Shown one piece after another: positions 47,855-57,256 of a stretch of DNA of 64,000 bases. The stretch covers positions 1,054,001 through 1,118,000 of the forward strand of contig UWYS01000003.1 of assembly GCA_900291925.1 (NCBI GenBank), in the 5' to 3' direction. The position numbers and the translations under genes are program-made. The notes under the pieces are model-generated. The model did no database searches, was not told the origin of the DNA, and saw only the letters and a program-made list of their open reading frames with translations. The stretch comes from Thecaphora thlaspeos. Its lineage: Eukaryota; Basidiomycota; Ustilaginomycetes; Urocystidales; Glomosporiaceae. The stretch's first letter is position 1; the number at the start of each line of letters is the position of its first letter.

Positions 47855-49291
47855 CTACATACGCTCCCAAATGTCTCCTCCTCCTTCCTCACCTTGCTCC
47901 AGGCCTTCCTCGTCGATGCAAGGTATCGGCACAGCATAGACACCGAAACACGGACCCTCTTTCACCTTTGCTCCGAGCTGACTGCCCATCGGCTTGTTTG
48001 TCTTACTGGTCCTCATCCTACTCATGAGAAACTTGAGTAGAACGCTGGAATCCTTCTCGGCCGTGATCGGGTCGACCGAGGTGAGGAGACATCGTTGACA
48101 TCTTGCTACCATTGCCAGTCGCGCCTTCTTTCGAGATAAAGAGGCCGGGGGTGAGACTACTGTGATTTGATCCCAGGAATCTTCTGAAAAAGGCCGAAAG
48201 GCCTCGGTCCCCGAGAGAGAGCGGAGGACGATGTTGGGTCGGAATCGGATCATGTTGAGCTGTCGAGATGAAGGCCAGAGGGTGGCATTGAGTGCGCCGA
48301 TTGGATGACCGCCACTTCCGTCGCCCCCTTCGCCGCCGGGGAGGGATGCTTGGACGGCATCGTGGATTTGCTCCTCGATCGCATGGAGAGACTCGACTGT
48401 CGATACGAGAAGAGGGTATTCGTCTGCAAACGCGATGCCCTGTGGCTTGATCAGGTCGCTTTTTGCCTTGCCGCTCCACGAGGCGATGTCGGACGGCGGT
48501 TTGTAGATGGGAAAAGCGGAACGATGGACGTCCGAGTGGTAGTCGAAGTATATGAGTTCGACTGGGTAGCCGAGGAATCGACTTAGCCAGTCGCTTGGTG
48601 ATGGCGACGACGACGAGGCCGATTGGACGATCCGACCATCTGCATGGTCTCCCCACATTTCTACCTTGGGGAGCAGCTTCCAGCTTTCCATCTGCTCTCG
48701 AGTAGGTCGAAGCGGCATTGCGATCGTACCGAAGTCATCGGCGCTTTGGGCGTGTGGTGAGATCGAGAGACGGAGGAGGTTGTCCTCCTCGTCGATGAAA
48801 GGTACGACAAGCGTGAGACGGGAGTCTTGGCGCAACGCTACCTTCTGCCAGCCCTTCTGTTGTTGCTCTTGGTAGCTACCGTCGGCCATGCGTTCATGCC
48901 GAGTGACAATCATCCACTTTCTATCCAGCTCCGAGCCCTTTCTGGTGAGTTGTGCGGCGTCTAGCTCTACAGCCGCACAACTCTTGATGGGATAGACGAG
49001 GATGGAGTGAACCTGTGCGATGTTCTCTTCCTTGAGGTCGTCGGCATGATGGTGGATGCTGCGCTTGGTGGTGTGCGGGCAGAGGTAGTGTCGGATGAGA
49101 CCGATGCTGAGTATGAGGAGGAAGACGAGCAGCTGCGCCTGGATGCGTTTGGGTGTGGTGGACTCGGCCAGCTTTTCCTGGAGCGAGGAAGAGGCCGCGA
49201 GAAAGGGGATCTTGGCCGGCACCGAGTGTGCTTGCTGCGCCGTCTCGGAGCGGTCCGATGTGAGGAAAGAGGCCCTGATGGCGGTCGACAT
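47855..49291 (-). CDS. Membrane-anchored MOSC-domain protein (mARC-like)
   Basis: Probable molybdenum-cofactor enzyme of the mARC (amidoxime-reducing component) group, or a related MOSC protein. Intronless, 478 residues. A single hydrophobic stretch at about 52-68 (AQLLVFLLILSIGLI) would anchor it, as in mARC proteins of the outer mitochondrial membrane or ER. The MOSC N-terminal beta-barrel follows: VHSILVYPIKSCAAVELDAAQLTRKG, LDRKWMIVT. The MOSC domain includes RFRPNIVLR, and CQRCLLTSVDPITAEKD matches the mARC molybdenum-binding Cys neighbourhood (C.LT..DP.T). The C-terminus GPCFGVYAVP is also family-like, then an acidic tail. It is head-to-head with the broken acyl-CoA synthetase. Confidence 0.85.
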   Translation of the reverse strand: MSTAIRASFLTSDRSETAQQAHSVPAKIPFLAASSSLQEKLAESTTPKRIQAQLLVFLLILSIGLIRHYLCPHTTKRSIHHHADDLKEENIAQVHSILVYPIKSCAAVELDAAQLTRKGSELDRKWMIVTRHERMADGSYQEQQQKGWQKVALRQDSRLTLVVPFIDEEDNLLRLSISPHAQSADDFGTIAMPLRPTREQMESWKLLPKVEMWGDHADGRIVQSASSSSPSPSDWLSRFLGYPVELIYFDYHSDVHRSAFPIYKPPSDIASWSGKAKSDLIKPQGIAFADEYPLLVSTVESLHAIEEQIHDAVQASLPGGEGGDGSGGHPIGALNATLWPSSRQLNMIRFRPNIVLRSLSGTEAFRPFSEDSWDQITVVSPPASLSRKKARLAMVARCQRCLLTSVDPITAEKDSSVLLKFLMSRMRTSKTNKPMGSQLGAKVKEGPCFGVYAVPIPCIDEEGLEQGEEGGGDIWERM

Positions 49292-49937
49292 CGGATGTGA
49301 CCCGCGAGAAGTTGTGATGCAATCAAGTCGGGTCCAGTCACGGTGGTGCGCTGCGGTGCGGCGCTCTCGCCAGGCCGTTCAGAGGTCTCGGAAATTCCGG
49401 ACATAAACGCAGCGTGCGGGCCCACAAGCGGCTTTAAGCGCACGGGCGAGGTGGAGGGGGCCGTGCATGGGCGAGGGCATGTCACTGCCGTCTCGTGCCT
49501 TGCGCTTTACCCCGCACCCGCCTCGCGCGGGGCAGAGCCAAGCAAGCTGAGGTCGACGGCCAATCCAGCTCAGCTGCTGCATCGGATGGTTATGGACTTA
49601 CCAGGTCGGTGTCGGCGTCTCTGCGCTTACCGCGCCCGAGGCGGAGCGAGCGAACAGGCCAACGGGCGAGGGATGGCTGACCTTCTGACCTCGTCTCCTC
49701 GTCGCCCGGCGCTTTGCCTGTTCGCTCCCAACTTCCCCTGCCTCTTCCTTCCTCCTCTCCTCTCGCTGCTCCGTCCGGATCATCCGCACCCAGAGCCTAT
49801 ATAAAGCCAAGGATCCGCTCGCTTGGATCATGTCGCGTCTCTATCCCCTCTCCCGCTCGCCTTCCTGAAGCACTTTCCCGCGGACTGTTCCTCAGAGCCA
49901 AACCTCCCTCGTTCCGCCCCTTCAACCTATCCCCGCC
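49292..49937. other. Divergent promoter region MOSC gene/acyl-CoA synthetase
   Basis: 646 bp. It contains the TATATAAA box at 49798-49805 and a CT-rich leader (49720-49760 and 49845-49930) for the plus-strand gene. No gene seen. Confidence 0.5.
49798..49805 (+). promoter_or_regulatory. TATA box of the acyl-CoA synthetase locus
   Basis: TATATAAA, 133 bp upstream of the ATG at 49938. The core promoter looks intact although the gene body is broken. Confidence 0.55.
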
Positions 49938-52578
49938 ATGTCGTCGTCATCCGACTTCGCCCGCTTCCATCCCCAGGTCCAGATCCACCATCAGTCGATT
50001 CACCACAAGAACGACTTCTGGCTGCGCGCTGCCTCAAAGATCCACTGGCACCAGCCCCCCATTGTCGCCTATGGCAAGTCAGCCAGCCAGACAGCCGCCT
50101 ACCTCGACCCAGAGGGCAAGACGTGGTTCCCCGGAGCGCAGCTCAACACCTGCTACAATGCCGTCGACCGACACGTCTACGCTCCGCAGCACGACGCATC
50201 GTCGCCCGTCACCGCATCCCCCCACACCCCACACCTCGCCCTCGCGCCCAGTGCCCACCGCACCGCCCTCCAGCACGTTTCGCCTCTCTCGTTCCAGTCG
50301 AGGCAGGCCCGCTCCATCTTTTACCTCGAGCTGCTCGAACAGGTCCAGATCGTCGCCGGCATCCTCCGCCACAAGGGTGTAGGCAAGGGCGACGCTGTCG
50401 TCATCTACATGCCCATGGTCCCCGAGACCTCGATCGCCATGCTCGCCTGCGCGCGCATCGGCGCCGTCCACTCGGTCGTCTTCGGCGGATTCGCTCCGCG
50501 CGAGCTGGCAAAGCGGATCGAAGACTCGCGCTGCAAGATCGTCATCGCCGCCAGCTGCGGACTCGAACCAAAGGGGCGGGTTGCCTATAAGCCTCTCGTC
50601 GATGAGGCGCTCCAGGTCTCGCAGCACAAGCCAGAGGCCGGCCTACTCTTCCTCCGCAGGCACACCATTAAAGGACATGCGCCGCCAAAGTGTGCGCGCA
50701 AGGGACCCGCCGGACTGCCGGAATGGGACTGGGAGCTTGAGAACGAGCTAATAGTCAACAACAAGGACGGACGGAGCCCGTGCTAGGAGTGCGTTCCCGT
50801 CGCAAGCGAGGATCCCGTCTACAGTGAGTTCCGAGGTGCAAGAAGGGACGGCGCTTAGAGCGTGGCAAATGGCTTGGAGAGAGCGACTACTGACTCGTAC
50901 GCTCGTGTCGTCTGCTTCCGCCCGACCTTGCCAGCCATCTACACGAGCGGCACCACGGGCGCGCCCAAGGGTGTCTGCCGGCTCTCGGGCGGCCACATCG
51001 TCGCGCTACGCTTTTCGATCGAGCACACCTTTGGCATGACGCCCAACGACGTGATGTTCTGCGCCTCGGACCTGGGCTGGGTTGTCGGCCATTCCTACAT
51101 CCACTACGGACCGCTGCTCCTCGGCGCGACGTCGATCGTGTATGAGGGCAAGCCTATCGTCCCGGATGCGAGCATCTGGTGGAGGATCTGCTCCCAGTAC
51201 AAGGTCACCCAGATGTTCTGCGCGCCCACAGCGCTCCGCGCCATCGTCGGCCTTGACCCGGACGCCAAGCTGATGCGAGGCCCGAATATTGACCTGCGCA
51301 GCCTGAGGACCCTCTTCCTGGCTGGCGAGCGATCCGAGCCGCAAATCGTCAGCCGCTTTGAGAAGCTGCTCAAGGAGTTGGCGGCGCCTGGCGCCCAAAC
51401 CAATGACAACTTCTGGTCGAGCGAGTCCGGATCACCCATTACGGGCCTAATGCTTTCGTCTGCCTTCGGGCCCCTGCCCGCCCGCCCGGGCTCCGCGGGT
51501 ATGCCAATGCCGGGCATGGACGTCGTTATCGTTGACGACGAGGGCAACGAGCTGCCACGTAGCAAGATGGGCAACCTTGTCCTGCGCACCCCGCTCGCGC
51601 CCAGCTTCCTCGGTGGCCTGTGGCGGAACCCGCAGCGATTACGGTCAAGCTACTTTGAGCGTTTTGAGGGAAAGGGAGGCTGGTTCGAGACCGGCGACCA
51701 GGGCGTCATCGATCCGGACGGCTACGTCAGCATCCTCTCGCGCTCGGACGACCTGATCAATGTCAGCGCCCATCGGCTCGGTACGGGCCTCATCGAGCAG
51801 GTCGTCACCTCGCACCCGGACGTCGTCGAGTGCGCCGTTGTGGGCGCGCCCGACCGGATGAAGGGCCAGTCGCCATTTGCCATCGTCGTCGCGCACAGCC
51901 GTGTCGCCGTCGCCTCGGACGGCAAGCCGCAAAACTCGATCCATCACGACTCAGCCAAGACGATGCTCAAGAGCATCAACGACCACGTAAGCGAACCGTG
52001 ACAGCTTCAGTTGAGATCATCACCAGTTGAGATCAGCGACCGCGGCCTACTCACCCTTCTTGCCAGCGGCGGCATTCTCCACCGCCTGGTGCAGGCTCCT
52101 CCTCAGCGTCTTGCCGCTCCTCGTCTTTGGGAGCTTCTGTGCCTCAACCAGCCCGGAGAGCTGGGCGATGGGGCCCATCTCCTTACGGACCACGTAACCT
52201 CGTCCGGATCGGCTTTCTGTTGATTGCCGGGACCGAAGACGCCCCCATCGAGTGAGTAGCCCTGTGCGGCCTTGAGCGAGTTCCGCTGCCGGCCAGGCTT
52301 TTCCGCGCCTCTCCCCGAGTGCCTGCTATCACTGGCCTCGGTCAACGGTCACGGACCTGACCACATTTCCTTCCCTCTTCCTCCACTCATCCACCCTCCT
52401 TTCCTCCTCCACAACCTCAATCGCCACCACCATCATCATCACCGTTTTCAGCTATCCTCCCACCATCGAGGACAAGGACGTCATCCAGATCGTCAAATCC
52501 GCCATCGACCAGTACTTCGACGCCCTCCACAGCTCCTCTGGCAACTCCAACTCTGCCTCGTTCGGTAACGATGCCACC
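49938..52578 (+). pseudogene. Disrupted AMP-forming acyl-CoA synthetase (acetyl/propionyl type)
   Basis: ANL-superfamily ligase of the ACS/ACSS3 type (acyl-AMP, then acyl-CoA). Readable pieces: 49938-50823 (FYLELLEQVQIVAGILRHKG, GAVHSVVFGGFAPRELAKRI), intron 50824-50934, then 50935-51986 (TIYTSGTTGAPKGV P-loop, WFETGDQGVIDPDGY, SRSDDLINVSAHRLGTGLIEQVV, ending KSINDH). Lesions: an in-frame TAG at 50784-50786, just before ECVPVASEDPVY, with the frame intact on both sides; and loss of the plus-strand continuation after NDH, because the A10 segment (VRKEMGPIAQLSGLVEAQ, then LPKTRSGKTLRRS with the catalytic Lys) is encoded on the minus strand at 52190-52055. A final exon from 52452 (YPPTIEDKDVIQIVKSAI) is again on the plus strand and runs into the MDR gene in frame. 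No single transcript can give a complete enzyme from this assembly. Confidence 0.75.
51987..52190 (-). other. Inverted block carrying the A10 exon of the acyl-CoA synthetase
   Basis: The minus strand of 52190-52055 encodes 45 codons plus one base of the expected A10 region and ends at a perfect donor (G|GTGAGT). Reversing about 51987-52190 would join GACCAC (codons for Asp-His, 51981-51986) directly to GTCCGTAAGG (Val-Arg-Lys), exactly on a codon boundary. The ends are approximate. GACCACGTAA occurs at both 51981-51990 and 52188-52197, and CAGTTGAGATCA is repeated at 52008-52019 and 52024-52035. Confidence 0.7.
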
Positions 52579-53889
52579 ATGTCCCCCTCCACCTCACTCC
52601 AGCTTCCCCCGGGCGTCAAGAGTAGCATGAAGGCCCTGCAGCTTGAGAAGCCTCCGGGCGAGCAGAAGAAGGGCCAGCGTAACCTCGCCATCGTCCGCGA
52701 CGTCCCCACGCCGATGCCGACGTCGGATCAGGTGCTGGTCAAGGTGATTGCAGCCGGCTTTAACCGGCGCGACGAGTGGTCGATGGTCGACGCGTACCCT
52801 GGCCTGATCTACAAGAACGCGACAATGGGCTGCGACGCCGCCGGTGTCGTGGTGGCGCCGTCTTCCGACTGGGAGATGGAGAACCACCATCCGCAGAAGC
52901 TCGTCCTCGTCGTCCCGACGCGGGGATGGGACTCTGACCCGGACGGTCCCGAGGCCGAGCTGCCCGGCGTCACCGATGCCCAGCGGACCAATGGGCTGGG
53001 CGGGAAAGGGTTCGGCATCCTCGGCGGAACCCGCCCGACCAACGGCATCGGCACGTTTGCAGAGTACATCGCCGTCGAAAAGGACCACATCGTTCCGGCG
53101 CCCAAGCATCTCACGGCCGAGCAGGCCAGCACACTGCCCTGTGCTGTCGTTACGGCTTATCGGTGAGTCATTTGCGCAGCGACGTGAGCCCTAAGGAGTC
53201 CACGTAGGGCGTGCTTTACTGACGGACCCCACTCCTTTTACTTAACCCCATCCTCGTATCTCGATGCGACCCGCAGCGCCCTGTTCACCAAAGGACGCGT
53301 CCAACGGGGCCACAACGTCCTGATCACGGGCATCGGCGGCGGCGTCGCCCTCCTCGCCCTGCACATGGCCGTCGCAGCGGGTGCCAACGTCCTCGTCACT
53401 GCGGGAAGCCAAGCCAAGCTGGATCGTGTCATCTCCCTTGGCGCCAAAGGTGGAGCAATCTACAAAGACGCCTCCTGGTCCTCGACCATCTCTTCCCAGC
53501 TGCCCCAGTCTCGACCCTTCCTAGACAGCGTCATTGACTCAGCCGGAGGCGAGATTGGCGCAGCGGCCGCCAAGATGAAAATGAAGCACGGAGGTAAGGT
53601 TGTGATTTTCGGTATGACGGCTGCCCCCAAAGTGACGGTGACGATGAGAGAGGTGTTGAAGAACGTCGAAATACTCGGATCGACCATGGGGAGCAGAGCC
53701 GAGTTTGTAGCGGCGGTCAAGTTTATCGAGGAAAAGAGGATCGTGCCCGTAGTGGATACCGTGTTGGACGGATTGAAGAAGGCGGAGAGGGGATTCGAGT
53801 TGCTCAGAGAGGCCGATGCAAGGAGTGGTGGCAAAGTTGTGATTCGCATCGACGCGAGCGGGAAGAATGGCGTCAAGAGCAAATTGTAG
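52579..53889 (+). CDS. MDR-family (zinc-type alcohol dehydrogenase-like) oxidoreductase
   Basis: Medium-chain dehydrogenase/reductase resembling quinone or enoyl reductases; it would use NAD(P)H. Exons 52579-53162 and 53277-53889 (114-bp intron, phase 2) give 398 residues. N-terminal GroES-like domain: MKALQLEKPPGE, DQVLVKVIAAGFNRRDEWSM, MGCDAAGVVV. The Rossmann fold has ITGIGGGVALLALHMAVAAGANVLVTAG and VIDSAGG; HGGKVVIFGMT follows. The Cys/His ligands of the catalytic zinc are not evident (FNRRDEW replaces the usual CGSD), so it is probably a zinc-free reductase. The ATG at 52579 has a strong CACCATG context; MKALQ at 52627 is an alternative. The same frame is open upstream to 52452 through the tail of the acyl-CoA synthetase. 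Confidence 0.85.
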
Positions 53890-54091
53890 CGAGGTCGCGT
53901 TTCTCACATCTGTTCCAGTCTAGCTGCTTTGGTCTTGGGTAGAGAGAAGTAGAATGTAGTTGCGCCTTTTCATTGAGTCGGATCGTGCAGTGCGTTCAAC
54001 GGAGTGGTATCGCGTTACATGGCTGGCGAGAAAGGGAAAGAAAAATGAATGAGGGGAGGGCGGGAAGAGAGACACGGGCAGGGCAATCGCA

Positions 54092-56190
54092 TCACTTCTT
54101 GGCCGATGGCGGAGGTGGCGGTCCCATGGAGCCGGGAAACTGCTTGAGCGTCGACGACTTGGTGCCGGGCAAGAGGGAAAACTGGCCTTCCTTGAACCAC
54201 TTGTCATTGGCCTGCTGCGCCTTTCGCTGCTGGGAGGGATCGATCAGTTCGAGGCCTGACGTGGACGGTAGATAGAGGGTGAAGAAAAGGGAAAAGGGGA
54301 AGAGCAGAGATCAATTCAGTAAGATGTGCTTGACGAAGCTATCAGAGATAGCCACATCGAATGGAGAGGCAAGAGTAGGGTCTCCGAGGCGACACGGCTT
54401 GGTCCACTCACCCTGCACCGGCGTGAAACTAAGACTGCTAGCCGTTCCGCTGCGCTCGAGCGCTGCCGAGCCCGCCGTCGGCCGCTGTTGCTGCTTGAGC
54501 GCGGCGATCCTGTTCTTGTTGGCCTTGCTCAGTCGCGCCTTGCTCCTATCCTCTCCGAGCTGGGCGCGAACCTTGCCCGTCGAGCTACCAATCATGCCGA
54601 GCCCAACGCTCTCGTCGTACCCGAATGCCTCCTCCTCCTGCTTGCCGAATTCGACACGGTTGGCCATCTTGCGCAGCTCCGTCATTCCGTACCGTTCCTT
54701 TGCGACGCGTGCCCTCCGTCCGCCGCGCTTCTTCTTGTGACTCCCCTCCTTCGGGATCGGCAGGACCTTGGAGAGCTTCTGTGGCGGTGGTTCTTGGATC
54801 TTTTCCAGCTTGCGCGATAGCTCAACATGGAGCTTCAGACCGTAGCTCCCGTCGCGCGCAGACGATTTGCCGGCGTCTATGCGCGCGGCGAGGAGTGCCT
54901 TGGCAGACACCATCCGCACCGCCTGGCGCTTGTAGTCGTCGGGCGTCGACTGGACCAGGTCGCTCTGGGCGATGAAGCCCGTCGAGCGCGCCGCCCCGCC
55001 GCCCTGGGCGAGCGACGAGAAGCCTACCGCCGCCTTGCGGTTGGCACCGAGAAGGTGGACGTTGCAAGCCGGGATCTTGCTCAGCCCCTCGAGGCCGCCC
55101 GCGACACCGAGTAGCTTGGTCGCCGTGCGCGTCCCCACAACTGCCGACAGGTTCGGCGCGATGAATGTCATCCGCGACTCGACGTAATTCAAAATTTTGC
55201 GCCGCACCGCTTCGAGCTCAAAGACGAGCTCGCACGCTTCTTGCACGCGCTCCCACGTTACACCGTCAAGCGGCCGGCCGTCAGTTGTCGAAGCCGTCAT
55301 GCTGATGACGACTACGCTTCCGTGCGGCAGTACGCCCTCGAGCGTGGCGCGTGAGAGGTCGTCGTCGTTGCCGAGCGCCTGGACTGCCTGAACAAATTCC
55401 CATGGGTTCAAGATCAGACTCTCGAGTTCTGGAAAGCGAGGCGAGTAGTGATCCCGAATGAACTTGTGCACCAGCATCACCTCGTTGTCGACGTCAACCG
55501 CGAGGTTGTTGGCCTTGACGATCAGCTGATACTCCGGCGACTCCTCCAGCACACCCGCGACGTCGGGCTCCGGCAGCGCCATGAAGTGATCGATTTGCTG
55601 TGGGTCGAAAGGAAAGAAGGACGACATATCAGTTCAGCTCGCTTGTAGACACAGCCATGGGCTCGGTCCGATTGTTATACAGGCTGACTCACCTTGACCA
55701 CGCCATCTATCCTGCCGCTGCTCATCAACTTGGCGACCTTGTGGACGTTGTTGAGCTTGGTCATGTCAAGTCCCTCAACTTCTCCTACGTCGAGCTCCTC
55801 TGCCGGCTTGACGGCATTCCTTCTGAGCTGCATGGTCGATGTGCTGCCAGTCTCTGCAAAGCCCTCCCCATTTTCATTTGCCTCTGCGTCTGCGTCCTCG
55901 TCGCCACTTTCGAGTTCTTCCAGGTCGTCGAGATCGGCATCGTCGATGTGGAAGCGCTTGTTGCCGTTTGTCTCTCCTTCGACCTCGGCGTCGTCTTTAT
56001 TATCGTCATGACCCTCACCATTTCCTGCCGACGAACGATTCCGCTTTTTGCCATTCAATTGCGAAGACGATTCGGGCTGGTCGTCGTTGTGCTGCTGCTG
56101 CTGTTCGTCATCCTGCCGGCGGTAATCCTGCTCGTCGCCGGACCCTTCTGAGCCGAGATCGGCGAGGAGCTCGTCGGCGAGACTGGCCAT
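54092..56190 (-). CDS. PRP31: U4/U6 snRNP splicing factor Prp31
   Basis: Binds the 15.5K/Snu13-U4 snRNA complex and stabilises the U4/U6.U5 tri-snRNP. Exons on the minus strand: 56190-55693, 55597-54412 and 54255-54092; introns of 95 and 156 bp, 615 residues. The first 110 residues are acidic and Gln/Asn-rich. VAKLMSSGRIDGVVK leads into the NOP region: ESPEYQLIVKANNLAVDVDNEV, HKFIRDHYSPRFPELESL, then the NOP core APNLSAVVGTRTATKLLGVAGGLEGLSKIPACNVHLLG. Exon 2 ends in the Lys/Arg-rich segment (KKKRGGRRARVAKERYGMTELRK). Exon 3 gives GLELIDPSQQRKAQQAN, matching the usual C-terminal GLEI.NP. It is slightly longer than human PRPF31 (499). Confidence 0.93.
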
Positions 56191-56560
56191 GCTGGACGAT
56201 CGGTCGGATGGTTTACGCAGATGAGACTCGTTGTGGTGATAAGCGTAGAGCTACGGTGATGGATGGTGGGTGGTAGCTGAGTTGTGGTGGTCGGAGCTCA
56301 GTCGGAAGAGCAACACTACACCACACACTCTCTTTCGACGCGTGCCGGGCCAGAGGGGACCCAAAAAGTGGAGTTACGGATGCGCGGATCCGAAGCATGA
56401 CAGGCGAGGTCCGAGCTCAGCCGCCTGCAGCTGGACCCTTTGTTCTTGCTGCGCCCGCTCCTCTCTCTTCAGCCTCCATGTTCATCAGTGTCGACCAGCA
56501 ATCATCTTGCGAGGCGAACGCTCGACAGCGCCATCACTGCACCGAAACACAATTGGCACC
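56191..56560. other. Divergent promoter region PRP31/small helical protein
   Basis: 370 bp between head-to-head genes. No TATA-like element or RNA gene seen. Confidence 0.5.
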
Positions 56561-57256
56561 ATGGCCCCGCTACCACCGTACCTCGTGCGCATAGCTGCAT
56601 CAATCCTCACACAGGCTCTGACGAGAAAGGTGAGGTGCCACGCTTTCGTCGGGCGAAGAGGACAAGGTGGATCAGGGTATCGTGTCGTGTTGGCTGATCC
56701 AACCGTACACCCTACGCATCATGCGCTCTCGCCTCGCAGTTGGCATCGTCGCCGCTCTTCTTCCGAATAGTGGACCGGATGATCCACGAGATCGACCACA
56801 TGCCACACAGGGTCCAGGGCCGCCAGGTGCCGACGTACCAGCCGCCATTAGGGACGCGCGAAAAGGAGTGGCGTAAGTGTCTGCCCTGCCTTCCGCCTCT
56901 GCACAGAGTAGGTTCTAGCATATCTGACTTGCATGTAATCCTCTGGCTATGCAGAGGAAGATATCGGAGAACTGCACGACCTGCCCAATCCATACGCTTC
57001 ACCAGCACAGCCGCAAGCCGGCGGCGACGGCAAGACCGACGGCTCGCAGCAGGCGACGACCGCCGCGCCGAGGTCGTTCGAAGAGGCACAGCGTATTCGG
57101 GCTCGCCAGTCGTACGCCCAGTCGCAGCGGATAGCGGAGCGAGAGAGGAAGAGGCGCGAAGAGCAAACAAAGAACCACCAGAACGACAAGGTCACGCAGG
57201 AGCTCCGCTCGCTACAGGACAAGCTGCGAGAGCTCCGCAACGAGGGGCGGCAGTGA
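56561..57256 (+). CDS. Small, possibly mitochondrial protein with C-terminal coiled coil
   Basis: Three exons, 56561-56629, 56740-56872 and 56955-57256, phases consistent, 167 residues. No single open frame covers it. The N-terminus is amphipathic (YLVRIAASILTQALTRKLASSPLFFRIVDRMIHEI), with basic residues and hydrophobic faces as in mitochondrial targeting or membrane-peripheral helices. The pattern of an N-terminal helix, then SPxFxRxVxxxHxxV, recalls the yeast MIOREX component Mrx7 family, a weak resemblance from memory. The C-terminal third (about 110-165) is a charged coiled coil (FEEAQRIRARQSYAQSQRIA, ELRSLQDKLRELRNEGRQ). Neither function nor localisation is certain. Confidence 0.6.

Noticed and set aside
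50690..50786. Intron ending at the synthetase TAG (branch-like CTAAT, acceptor GTGCTAG)
   Set aside because: The only usable donor (GTGTGC near 50690) would remove the family-typical WDWELE segment, and any nearer GT gives an intron of about 33 bp. A nonsense codon is simpler, though cDNA could overturn this.
51987..52023. Normal plus-strand intron after KSINDH (GTAAGC...CACCAG)
   Set aside because: A 37-bp intron is too short, and the sequence after it does not continue the synthetase on the plus strand, whereas the minus strand does.
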